Origin: Alphaproteobacteria bacterium
Lineage (GTDB): Bacteria; Pseudomonadota; Alphaproteobacteria; CACIAM-22H2
DNA length: 64,000 bases
NCBI GenBank assembly: GCA_016793165.1
Contig: JAEULA010000006.1
Span: 124,001 to 188,000 of the forward strand
Direction: 5' to 3'
Position 1 is the stretch's first letter. Each line of letters begins with the position of its first letter. The position numbers were made by a program, and so were the translations under genes. Under the pieces are notes generated by a model, which worked only from the letters and a program-made list of their open reading frames with translations, had not been told where the DNA came from and ran no database searches. Shown here one piece after another: positions 29,301-36,855 of this stretch.

Positions 29301-29791
29301 AGGATCTGGCGCCGCTCGGCCGGCTTGGCGTTGATGATCGCGGCGATGCGGCCCTGGCTGACGAGGGCCGGCGAATGCGCGCCGGATGCGATGTCGGCAA
29401 AGAACAGCTGGACGTCGCGCGCGCGCGACTCCTTGCCGGCGATGCGGTACGCCGAGCCCTCGCCGCGCTCGATGCGACGGCTGATCTCGATCTCCGACAG
29501 GTCGTTCCACTGCGCCGGCGCCTTGTGCGCGTCGTTGTGCAGCAGGATCGAGACCTCGGCGACGTCGCGCGCCGGGCGCGAGGACGTGCCCGCGAAGATC
29601 ACGTCGTCCATCTCGCCGCCGCGCATCTGCTTGACGCGGTTCTCGCCCATGACCCAGCGCAGCGCCTCGACGAGGTTCGACTTGCCGCAACCGTTCGGGC
29701 CGACGATGCCGGTCAGCCCGGGCTCGACGACGAACTCGGTCGGTTCGACGAAGGACTTGAATCCGGCGAGGCGGAGCTTGGCGAACTGCAT
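26303..29791 (-). CDS. smc: Chromosome segregation ATPase SMC
   Basis: 1162 aa from the ATG at 29791 (MQFAKLRLAGFKSF). The Walker A motif is GPNGCGKSNLVEALRWVMGE. Two very long coiled coils flank a hinge near residues 500-640 (RVEPGYEAALGAALGDDL; ADFVQAPAALARRLRQIGLV). The C-terminal head carries the ABC signature SLLSGGEQALTALALLFA and Walker B ICVLDEVDAPLDD, then the VTHHRMTMARMDRLFGVTM block. It forms the ring ATPase that organises and separates chromosomes with ScpAB. It follows a DsbA-like gene by 55 bp, an arrangement common in alphaproteobacteria. Confidence 0.97.
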   Translation of the reverse strand: MQFAKLRLAGFKSFVEPTEFVVEPGLTGIVGPNGCGKSNLVEALRWVMGENRVKQMRGGEMDDVIFAGTSSRPARDVAEVSILLHNDAHKAPAQWNDLSEIEISRRIERGEGSAYRIAGKESRARDVQLFFADIASGAHSPALVSQGRIAAIINAKPAERRQILEEAAGITGLHARRHEAELKLRAAEQNLARLDDVINALDQQLQALKKQAKQAERYKNLAALIRRAEAIALTLRWRDAESARSAAGERFAQTEALVAEATTRVASATTTLTEITAQLPELRKAEAESAAKVTRLETQSQALDAEEARVRAALEDLVRRLAQLADDRAREESRRHDAASALERLAAEQIEIEEAAAVAAERLRDVEAELERQRHLVAEREDGVARATEAVAAAEAERSALQRQVAESERRLADVTARLAAAERDRAGLEAAAIPAERRAQADADVAAAEQALAAAAAGIETAEAHRRAAQEEERGARAALSVVESEVAKLDGEVQALQRLLADHGTADMFAPVIDQIRVEPGYEAALGAALGDDLTAPLDSTAPSHWRGVDMSDGDPVLPGGTIALADFVQAPAALARRLRQIGLVDDQAAPEAAARLAAGQRLVTRNGALWRWDGFTVKAGAPSAAAARLAQRNRLAELLPLRAAGQAQLEGARTRMATARQDESAAAQAEQAARQGNRRAQEALDATRQAAARLARESAEQTARLVALAERIDRLRQDHEGDTARQASLTGQIAALPDIAQAREQLQLDREALRGERDILMGLQNEATRLTREGEGRARRLVAIETETGAWTSRAQSAEQQIAALAERVAGEEAERAKLEAEPASIAERRHQLIELITAAESERKGHADTLVDAETRGREAERALKAEEATLMAEREARVRAEAQAEQTTANAAAVVALIREKLDCAPEETLAAGGVEADDNLPTLEQIEARVERLVRERDNVGPVNLRAEQEAAELDQQLDAMQGEKNDLLAAIGKLRQGIGSLNREGRERLLAAFEQVNKHFQELFTALFGGGRAHLQLSSPPADEGEEQSKDPLDAGLEVMASPPGKKLQTLSLLSGGEQALTALALLFAVFLTTPAPICVLDEVDAPLDDANVDRFCKLLDTISSRTSTRFVVVTHHRMTMARMDRLFGVTMAERGVSQLVSVDLAAAEQMRATA

Positions 29792-29846
29792 GAGACGACG
29801 CGTTTCCTCGATGTGCGGAGATGCATGAGCCCGGGAGATCCCGGGA

Positions 29847-30566
29847 TCAGGGCTTCTTGACCAGCGGGGCCAGCAGCTTCTCGAGTTCCTCGAAGCTGTT
29901 GGCGCCGGCATGTCGCTTGCCGTTGACGACGATCGTCGGCGTCGCCCGGATCTGGTAGTCGCGCTCGCCCGCCTGGGCGGCCTCGACGATCTTCTTCTGG
30001 AGGTCCTGGTCGGTGGAGCAGGCCTCGGCGCGCTCGCGCGAAAGCCCCGCGAGGGCGGCGAGCTGCTTGACGCGATCGACGATGGCGTTCACGTCGCGAC
30101 CGGCCGCCCACTGCTCCTGCTGGCGGAACAGCACGTCCATGAACGTGAAGTAGCGCTCGGCGGGCAGGCAGCGTGCGATCTGCGCCGCGCGCAGCGCCGC
30201 GCCGTCGAGCGGGAAGTCGCGGTAGATGAACTTCACCAGGCCGCGCTCGACATACTCGCTCTTGATCCGCGGCAGCACGTCGGCGTGGAAGCGCGCGCAA
30301 TGCGGGCAGGTGAGCGAGGCGTATTCGATGATCACCGCCGGGGCGTTCTCCGCGCCGACGACGAAATCCTCGCCCTGGCGACGCGGGGCGATCGTCGCGG
30401 GATCGATGCTGCCCGAACTCGCGGTCGGCGACGCGGGGGATCCGGTCGACGCAACCGGGGGCTGTGGCTCCGGCCCCTTTTTCAACACGAATGTCCACAG
30501 GCCCAGACCCCCCAGGAGGACTGCGGCCGCGGCGAGAATGATCAAGATCTGACGGTTGAGACGCAT
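29847..30566 (-). CDS. DsbA-family thiol oxidoreductase, membrane-anchored
   Basis: 239 aa from the ATG at 30566 (MRLNRQILII); a GTG nine bases upstream is possible. An N-terminal helix (ILIILAAAAVLLGGLGLWTF) anchors the domain in the periplasm. The active site is CPHC in IEYASLTCPHCARFH, and the cis-proline loop is ATPTIVVNGK. The DsbA-like insert (AAQIARCLPAERYFTFMDVL) is present, with an extra Cys pair (RC and AC). It probably forms or reshuffles disulfides in exported proteins. It lies between the DUF721 gene and smc on one strand. Confidence 0.92.
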   Translation of the reverse strand: MRLNRQILIILAAAAVLLGGLGLWTFVLKKGPEPQPPVASTGSPASPTASSGSIDPATIAPRRQGEDFVVGAENAPAVIIEYASLTCPHCARFHADVLPRIKSEYVERGLVKFIYRDFPLDGAALRAAQIARCLPAERYFTFMDVLFRQQEQWAAGRDVNAIVDRVKQLAALAGLSRERAEACSTDQDLQKKIVEAAQAGERDYQIRATPTIVVNGKRHAGANSFEELEKLLAPLVKKP

Positions 30567-30667
30567 GGAACCCACAAAATCTTGGATGAAGCTATCGACT
30601 CGGCTGACGAGTCTTCAAGCGATGCGCCGGGTCTTGGGGATAAGTGTAGGGCGCGCCGGCGGGCGCG

Positions 30668-31132
30668 TCATTTCGCGCGTTTGGCGAGCAGATGACGCCC
30701 GAGCCGCTGCAGCGACTCGCGCAGCTCCGGGTCCTCGATGACGGCGGCCTGCTCCGCGGCGCGCGACTCGGCGAGCGGATCCCGGAGCACGCGCGCACGG
30801 GTCGTCCTGCGGCCCGTCGGCCGTTGCAGCGGCGCCTGGACGAGCGTGATGCGGTTGACCGCCGCGTAGCCGAGATAGCTGTTGATCCGCTCGATCAGCT
30901 GGGGCGCGAGATGCTGGACCTCGAGCGCGAGAGCGGGCGTCACCCGCAGGTTCAGCGTTCCCGGACCACGGTCGCGCGGCTGGACGAGCTTCTCGATCGC
31001 CGTGTCGTCGCCGAGTCGAGGCCCGACGATCTCCGGCCAGACCGCGACGAGGCTGGCGAATGCCGCGCCACGCTTCGCCAGGATCGGACGGGTGATCGCG
31101 CTGAGGCTGCGGGTGAGGGCGCGAGGGGCCAT
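30668..31132 (-). CDS. DUF721 (DciA-like) protein
   Basis: 154 aa beginning MAPRALTRSLSAITRPIL. The DUF721 core WPEIVGPRLGDDTAIEKLV, GTLNLRVTPALALEVQHLAPQLIERINSYLG (in parts) and VNRITLVQ is clear. The family includes DciA, the replicative-helicase loader or operator of bacteria lacking DnaC, with a KH-like fold. The protein is cytosolic and probably binds nucleic acid; a DciA role is a family-based inference. Divergent from mutY across 63 bp. Confidence 0.88.
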   Translation of the reverse strand: MAPRALTRSLSAITRPILAKRGAAFASLVAVWPEIVGPRLGDDTAIEKLVQPRDRGPGTLNLRVTPALALEVQHLAPQLIERINSYLGYAAVNRITLVQAPLQRPTGRRTTRARVLRDPLAESRAAEQAAVIEDPELRESLQRLGRHLLAKRAK

Positions 31133-31195
31133 GGCGCCAGTCCACCTCGACAGCGGCGCGGGGGCAAGTCTAAGACCGCGCGCGATGGTGCCGCG

Positions 31196-32293
31196 ATGAC
31201 CTCCGCCCGTGCCCGCTCGACGCCGGACCTCGAGACCGCGCGCGTCTTGCTGCGCTGGTACGACCGCCATGCCCGCGCAATGCCCTGGCGCGCGCGGCCC
31301 GGGGAACGCCCCGATCCCTATCGCGTCTGGCTGTCCGAAGTGATGCTGCAGCAGACCACGGTGGCGACGGTCGGGCCCTATTTCTCACGGTTCCTCGCGC
31401 GCTGGCCCGACGTGTGGGCGCTTGCCGCCGCGCCACGCGAGGAGGTGCTCGCCGCCTGGGCTGGGCTGGGCTACTACGCGCGGGCGCGCAACCTGCACGC
31501 CTGCGCCCAGGCCGTCGTGCGCGACCATGGCGGCGCATTCCCCGCCACCGAGGCCGGGCTGCGCGGCCTGCCGGGCATCGGGCCGTACACGGCCGGCGCG
31601 ATCGCGGCGATCGCTTTCGGGCAGCCGGCGCTGGCGATCGACGGCAATGTCGAACGGGTAGTGACGCGGCTGGCCGCGATCACGACGGCATTGCCGGCCG
31701 CGAAAGCGGAGATCCGCCGGATCCTCGAGCGCTGCCTGCCGGTCGACCGGCCGGGCGACTTCGCCCAGGCGCTGATGGATCTCGGCGCAACGATCTGCGT
31801 CCCGCGGGCCCCGCGCTGCGGCACATGCCCCTGGCATGACGCCTGCCGGGCGCTTTCGCGCGGAACGGTCGAGCGATTTCCGGTCAAGCCGCCCCGGCGG
31901 CCGCGCCCGCTGCGCCGCGGCACGGCCTTCGTTCTCCTGAACCCGGCCGGCGAGGTCTGGGTCACGCGGCGGCCGGACGACGGCCTGCTCGGCGGCATGC
32001 GCGGCGTGCCGACCACGGCATGGACCCCCGAGGGTCCCGACGCGGCGGCGGCTCGCGCCGCGCGGCCCGGCGACCGGCGCTGGCGGCTGTGCCGCGAGCC
32101 AGTCCGCCACGGCTTCACGCATTTCGAACTCGTGCTCGACGTCGCGGTCGCGACGGCCCGGATCGCGCCGCGGACCGAGGGCGCCTGGCGCACGGTCAAG
32201 TCATTGAACCAGGCCGGTTTTCCGACCCTGTTCCGGCGCGTCATCGAGGTTGCGCTGGCGGCTCTGGAGACCGGCGCCTTCACCCGTCCTTAG
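31196..32293 (+). CDS. mutY: A/G-specific adenine DNA glycosylase
   Basis: Removes adenine mispaired with 8-oxoguanine. 365 aa. The catalytic Glu is in SEVMLQQT and the catalytic Asp in LAIDGNVERV; the helix-hairpin-helix is GLPGIGPYTAGAIA. The [4Fe-4S] site is C-x6-C-x2-C-x5-C in CVPRAPRCGTCPWHDAC. A C-terminal NUDIX-like domain that reads 8-oxoG starts at GTAFVLLNPAGEVWV. The ATG at 31196 fits family length. The stop lies only 6 bp before the CtrA-like box of the kinase cluster. Confidence 0.97.
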   Translation: MTSARARSTPDLETARVLLRWYDRHARAMPWRARPGERPDPYRVWLSEVMLQQTTVATVGPYFSRFLARWPDVWALAAAPREEVLAAWAGLGYYARARNLHACAQAVVRDHGGAFPATEAGLRGLPGIGPYTAGAIAAIAFGQPALAIDGNVERVVTRLAAITTALPAAKAEIRRILERCLPVDRPGDFAQALMDLGATICVPRAPRCGTCPWHDACRALSRGTVERFPVKPPRRPRPLRRGTAFVLLNPAGEVWVTRRPDDGLLGGMRGVPTTAWTPEGPDAAAARAARPGDRRWRLCREPVRHGFTHFELVLDVAVATARIAPRTEGAWRTVKSLNQAGFPTLFRRVIEVALAALETGAFTRP

Positions 32294-32298
32294 TTTTG

Positions 32299-32313
32299 TT
32301 AACCATTTCCTAA
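32299..32313 (+). promoter_or_regulatory. CtrA-like box before the histidine-kinase cluster
   Basis: TTAA-N7-CTAA (TTAACCATTTCCTAA), seven of eight matches to the alphaproteobacterial CtrA site TTAA-N7-TTAA, with the common AACCAT context. It is 52 bp upstream of the first kinase, inside an A/T-rich pocket that stands out in this very GC-rich sequence. Confidence 0.5.
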
Positions 32314-32364
32314 GCGCCGACGTGATGTGTTGGGCGGTCATCAGGGGACAACCCGACCGCCCAT

Positions 32365-35300
32365 ATGAGTGCGATCTTCCGGAGGACGTGGCTGCCCGTC
32401 GTCGGGCTGTCGATCACCACGGTCACGGTGATCGCCATGCTGGGCTACGCAGTCCTGCAGTCCTGGCAGCATCTCGAGCAACGGCATGCGGACCGCAATG
32501 CCGCGCTGGCGCGCGCGATCGCGTCGCATGTCGGTCTCGTCCTGCTCGGAATCGAAGGCGAGCTGCGCGGCTTGCGCGAGGCGATCGTCGCCGATCCGAC
32601 GCTCCTGCGCCTCGGCGATCCGCGCCTCGCCGCGACGCTCGCGCCGCTGCAGGCCTGGCACCCCGCAATCGGTGCGATCAATGCCTACGACGCCGACGGC
32701 GTGCTGGTCGCGTCGAGCGCGAGCAGGGCGCCGATCGGCGAACGCCTCGCCGGGAGCGTCAATTTCACCAGGCTCCGCGAGACTGCCGCCCAGCCGATGC
32801 TGATCTCGGCGCCGTTGGAGTCCGCCCTGCTCGGAGAGTCCGCCTTCTCGGTGACCTTCGGCCTGCGGGCCGCCACCGGCGAATTCCTCGGCATGGTCGG
32901 CGGCCTGATCCCGCGCCGCAGCTTTCTCGCGCGCCTCGCCGACTTGCAGCCGTCGCCGGCGACCCGGGTGCTGCTGTTCCGCGAGGATGGCCACGCGATT
33001 CTGGGCTATCCGATGGCGGATGCCGGCGCCGCCATCCAGCTGCCGGCCGAGTTCGCAGCGGCAGCGTGGCAGCGCGTTGCCGGCGGCGGACTGGTCGTCT
33101 CGCGCGAGCCGTCGCCGACCAGCGGCAAGGACGTGCATGTCTCCGGACGTCGTGTCGACGGCTACCCGCTCTATGCCGCCGTCGTGACCGACGTCGCGGC
33201 GCTCCAGGCCGAATGGTGGGACGAGAACCGGGCGCCGGTCCTCACCTACGTCCTGCTGTGCGCACTGGTCGGCGGCTTCAACGTGGCCGTCGCGCGACGC
33301 GCGCTCCTGGCCGCCCACCGCGATGCCAGGAATGCCGCCGCGCTGACGCGAAGCGAAGCGAGCCTGGCGCTGATCGAGACGCGCTTCGCCACCGCGATCG
33401 GTTCGCTGCACGACGGCTTCTCGATGTGGGACGCGCAGGGTCGCCTGCTGACCTGGAACCGTCGCTACGAGGAGGTCAACCGCCCCCTCCTCGGGGACTT
33501 CCGCGCGGGCGACGACATCCGGTCATTGACCGAGCGCTATGCGCGATGCCTGCCTTTCGGCGCCGACGACACGGCCGTGGCCGAGTACCTCGAGAAACAT
33601 CTCGCCGAGTTCTGGAACGCGCGCGAGCCGACGCTCGCGCCCACGCCGGAGGGCGGCTTCATCGAGATCACGCGATCGCGCGCCGGCGACGGCACCATCC
33701 TGAGCTTCCACCGCGACGTCACCGAGGCCCATCGCGCGGCCGCGGCCCGGCGCGCGAGCGACGCCCTGCTGCGCGACGCGATCGAGAGCCTGGGCGAGGG
33801 GGTCACCATCTGGGATGCCGAGGACCGGCTCGTGCTCTGGAACCGGCGCTACACCGAGATCTCGCCGCATCTCGCCGGCATCCTGCGCGTCGGCGTGAGC
33901 TTCCCGGAGGTCTATGACCTCGGCCTCCGCTCGACGCGACCCGAACTGGATGAGCGTCAGTTCGCCGAGCGTCGCCGTCGACGCCTGCAGTCCCGCGGCA
34001 CGTCGGTCCAGCCGTTGCTGATCGAGGGGCCGGGAGGCCAGGTCGTCGAGGTCGTCGAGCGCCGGACCCAGGCCGGCGGTCTCGTCTGCGTCTACCACGA
34101 CGTCACCGAGCGCCGGCGTCAGGCGGCCGATCTGGTGGCGAGCGAGCAACTGCTCCACGACGCGCTCGAGAACATCGAGCTCGGGATCGTGCTCTACGAT
34201 TCCGAAGGGCGGCTGCTGCGCTGGAATTCGCGCTTCGCCGAGATGTTCGCGCCGGCGCGCGAGGTGCTGCGAGCGGGGTTGCCGGCATCCGACCTGGTTG
34301 CCGCGATCATCCGGGGGCTCGAGCCGGACCGCTCCGAGGCCGAGATCCGCGACGCGATGGCGGCGCGGATGGAGCGGATGCGCCGGCCCGGCGGCGTATG
34401 GGAGCGCCTCTGGGCCGACGGCCGGACGATCGAGGTCACGGAGCGTCGCATCGCGGGCGGCGTCATCATGACGATCAACCGCGACGTGACGCGCGAGCGG
34501 GCCGCCCTCTTCCGCCACGCCCAGAGCGAGGCGCGATTCCGCGACGGCATCGACAGCATGGACGATGCCTTCGCCCTCTACGATGCGGACGACCGTCTGG
34601 TGACCTGGAACAGCCGGTATGTCGAGCTGATGCCCTACACCGCCGGCAAGCTGCACAAGGGGCGCCAGTTCGCGGAGCTCCTCGACGACGTCCTGCAGAC
34701 GAGTCAGCCGCAGCTCGACGCGGCGCAGCGCGGCGCCTGGGTACGCGAGCGCCTTTCCGCGCGCGAGCGCGGCGAGCCCGTGGAGTTCGAGACGCCGCAG
34801 CGCCGGATCCTGCGGGCGATCGACCGCCGCACCTCGGAGGGCGGCCATGTGATCGTCGTCCAGGACGTCACCGAGCATCGCCGGCTGCTGCTGCGGATCA
34901 GCGAGAGCGAGGTCCTGCTGCGCGACGCGATCGCCAGCATGGCGGACGCGGTCGCGGTTTACGACGCCGACATGCGCCTGGTCCTTTGGAACGCCGCATA
35001 CGAGTCGCAGCGCGGGCTGCCGGGGCGGATGCGCCCGGGAATGCCGCTGCAGGAGCTCATCCTCGAGCGCTTCCGGGCGTTCGAGCCCTGGCGCACGCCG
35101 GCGGAGATCGAGGCCTTGCTCGCCGACCGCCTGGAGAACTGGCGCAATCCGAAGACCTCGCGATCGGTAGCGACTGCGTCTGGCGAGCGCTTCGAGGTCG
35201 CCGAGCGCCGGACCGCCGCCGGCGGCATGGTGATGGTGTATCGCGACGTCACCGAGCAGGTACGAGCCGCCGCCCGCATCGCCGAGAGCGAGCTCAGATT

Positions 35301-36402
35301 CCGCGACTTCGCGGAAACCGCCTCCGACTGGTTCTGGGAGACCGATGCCGAGCACCGGTTCACGTACATCTCGGTCGAGAGAGCGCGGCACGGCGTCGAT
35401 GCCGACGCGTTCATCGGGCGGACGCGCGCGGAGCTCTCCGGCGCGTATGGCGGCCAGATCTCGGCCGAGGTCGTCGATCTCGAGGCCCGGATGACCCGCC
35501 ACGAGCCGTTCCGCAATCTCGTCTATCCGATCCTCGATCCGTCGTCCGGCGATGTTCGGATGATCGAGGTCGCCGGCAGGCCCATGCGGGACGCCGATAA
35601 CCGCTTCGTGGGCTATCGCGGGACCGGAACCGACGTCACCGTGCGGATGCGCCAGCAGGCGGAGCTGGAGCGCGCCCTGGCCGCCGAACGCGAAATGAAC
35701 CAGCACCAGCGCCGCTTCGTGTCGATCGCCAGCCATGAATTCCGCACGCCGCTGGCGGTCATCGACGGAGCGACCCAACGCATCAGCGCCAAGCTGCGCG
35801 ACTCCGATCCCGATGTGGTCAAGCGCCTCGATCGCATCCGCGGCGCCGTGTCGCGGATGACGGAGATCATCGAGCGGACATTATCGAGTGCGCGGCTGGA
35901 CGAGGGGCGCATCGCCTTCGAGCCTCGGCCGTTCGACCTAGTCGTCCTTCTGCGCGAGGCGTGCGATCGTCAGCGCCAGATCAGCCCGAGCTTCGACATC
36001 GTCATGACCGCGTCGAACGAGAGCCAGATCGTCGAGGGCGATCCGAAGCTGATCGATCAGGTCATGACGAACCTGCTGTCGAACGCCGTGAAGTACTCGG
36101 GCAACGCCCGCCGCATCGACGTCGATCTGACCGAGGCCGGTCCGTGGGTCGAGATCGCGGTCCGCGACCGGGGCGTGGGCGTCCCGGCCGCGGAAGTGCC
36201 GCGACTGTTCACGCGATTCTTCCGCGCGAGCACGGCGGAGGGGATCTCGGGAACCGGGATCGGCCTGCATCTGATCAAGGAGCTGGTCTCGCTGCATGGC
36301 GGCGTCGTCGACGTCGACACGCAGCTCGGCCGAGGTTCGACCTTCAGCGTCAGGCTGCCGCGGCGGCAGGTCCCGACGTTCCGCAACGAAGCCGCCGAAT
36401 GA
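32365..36402 (+). CDS. Sensor histidine kinase 1: periplasmic sensor plus six PAS units
   Basis: 1345 aa. Membrane helix about 11-33, then a periplasmic dCache-like region 34-285 (AYDADGVLVASS; FREDGHAILGYPM), then a second helix about 292-313 (VLTYVLLCALVGGFNVAVA). Six PAS-like units start near residues 338, 468, 595, 724, 851 and 978. The first five are PAS_7-like (e.g. IESLGEGVTIWDAEDRLVLW); the sixth is a classic PAS (SDWFWETDAEHRFTYIS). The HisKA phospho-acceptor is H1124 in IASHEFRTPLAVIDG. The HATPase domain has NLLSNAVKYSG, VRDRGVGVP and GTGIGLHLIKELV. There is no receiver domain. It is the first gene of the cluster and ends 38 bp before the lone response regulator, its likely phosphorylation target. 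Confidence 0.9.
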   Translation: MSAIFRRTWLPVVGLSITTVTVIAMLGYAVLQSWQHLEQRHADRNAALARAIASHVGLVLLGIEGELRGLREAIVADPTLLRLGDPRLAATLAPLQAWHPAIGAINAYDADGVLVASSASRAPIGERLAGSVNFTRLRETAAQPMLISAPLESALLGESAFSVTFGLRAATGEFLGMVGGLIPRRSFLARLADLQPSPATRVLLFREDGHAILGYPMADAGAAIQLPAEFAAAAWQRVAGGGLVVSREPSPTSGKDVHVSGRRVDGYPLYAAVVTDVAALQAEWWDENRAPVLTYVLLCALVGGFNVAVARRALLAAHRDARNAAALTRSEASLALIETRFATAIGSLHDGFSMWDAQGRLLTWNRRYEEVNRPLLGDFRAGDDIRSLTERYARCLPFGADDTAVAEYLEKHLAEFWNAREPTLAPTPEGGFIEITRSRAGDGTILSFHRDVTEAHRAAAARRASDALLRDAIESLGEGVTIWDAEDRLVLWNRRYTEISPHLAGILRVGVSFPEVYDLGLRSTRPELDERQFAERRRRRLQSRGTSVQPLLIEGPGGQVVEVVERRTQAGGLVCVYHDVTERRRQAADLVASEQLLHDALENIELGIVLYDSEGRLLRWNSRFAEMFAPAREVLRAGLPASDLVAAIIRGLEPDRSEAEIRDAMAARMERMRRPGGVWERLWADGRTIEVTERRIAGGVIMTINRDVTRERAALFRHAQSEARFRDGIDSMDDAFALYDADDRLVTWNSRYVELMPYTAGKLHKGRQFAELLDDVLQTSQPQLDAAQRGAWVRERLSARERGEPVEFETPQRRILRAIDRRTSEGGHVIVVQDVTEHRRLLLRISESEVLLRDAIASMADAVAVYDADMRLVLWNAAYESQRGLPGRMRPGMPLQELILERFRAFEPWRTPAEIEALLADRLENWRNPKTSRSVATASGERFEVAERRTAAGGMVMVYRDVTEQVRAAARIAESELRFRDFAETASDWFWETDAEHRFTYISVERARHGVDADAFIGRTRAELSGAYGGQISAEVVDLEARMTRHEPFRNLVYPILDPSSGDVRMIEVAGRPMRDADNRFVGYRGTGTDVTVRMRQQAELERALAAEREMNQHQRRFVSIASHEFRTPLAVIDGATQRISAKLRDSDPDVVKRLDRIRGAVSRMTEIIERTLSSARLDEGRIAFEPRPFDLVVLLREACDRQRQISPSFDIVMTASNESQIVEGDPKLIDQVMTNLLSNAVKYSGNARRIDVDLTEAGPWVEIAVRDRGVGVPAAEVPRLFTRFFRASTAEGISGTGIGLHLIKELVSLHGGVVDVDTQLGRGSTFSVRLPRRQVPTFRNEAAE

Positions 36403-36440
36403 ATCGAGTCCGTCAACATGTCCTGGAAAGGAGAAGCAAC

Positions 36441-36824
36441 ATGAAGAAGATCGTCGTCGTCGAGGACGAGGATGCGCTGCGCGAGGATCTTGTCGATGTC
36501 CTCACCGAGGCCGGATACGGAGTCCGTTCGGGGGCCGACGGCCAGGAAGGCCTCGCGCTGATCCTCAACGAGACACCCGACCTCGTGATCTGCGACCGGC
36601 TGATGCCGGTGATGTCGGGCTACGACCTGCTCGACACGCTGAGGCGCGACCGGCCGGACCTCAACAGCCTGCCGTTCATCTTCCTCACCGCGCTGACGGA
36701 TGTGCGCGACCGGCACTCGGTCGCCGACCTCAATCCGACACTCTATCTCGGCAAGCCGATCGACCACCGCGACCTGCTGCGCGTCGTCGGCGACCTGCTC
36801 TCGATGCCGAGCCGGGCCGCCTAG
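36441..36824 (+). CDS. Receiver-only (CheY-like) response regulator
   Basis: 127 aa from ATG 36441 after AAAGGAGAAG. A single REC domain: acidic pocket EDED (8-11), phospho-acceptor Asp52 in VICDRLMPVMSGYDLL, switch Thr83 in FIFLTAL, and Lys105 in LYLGKPID. The chain ends right after the fifth helix, so there is no DNA-binding or enzymatic output. It must act by protein contact, as a phosphate sink, or as a relay component. It is the only regulator in a run of five kinases, 38 bp after kinase 1 and 31 bp before kinase 2. Its strong ribosome site contrasts with the poor ones of the kinases and suggests higher expression. Confidence 0.93.
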   Translation: MKKIVVVEDEDALREDLVDVLTEAGYGVRSGADGQEGLALILNETPDLVICDRLMPVMSGYDLLDTLRRDRPDLNSLPFIFLTALTDVRDRHSVADLNPTLYLGKPIDHRDLLRVVGDLLSMPSRAA

Positions 36825-36855
36825 GGACGCCGCGCGGCCCGGCCGCGAGACGTCC

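Noticed and set aside
25016..29860. A 1614-codon open frame antisense to atp genes and smc
   Set aside because: Shadow of high-GC coding sequence; its opposite strand holds smc and F0 genes with firm motifs.
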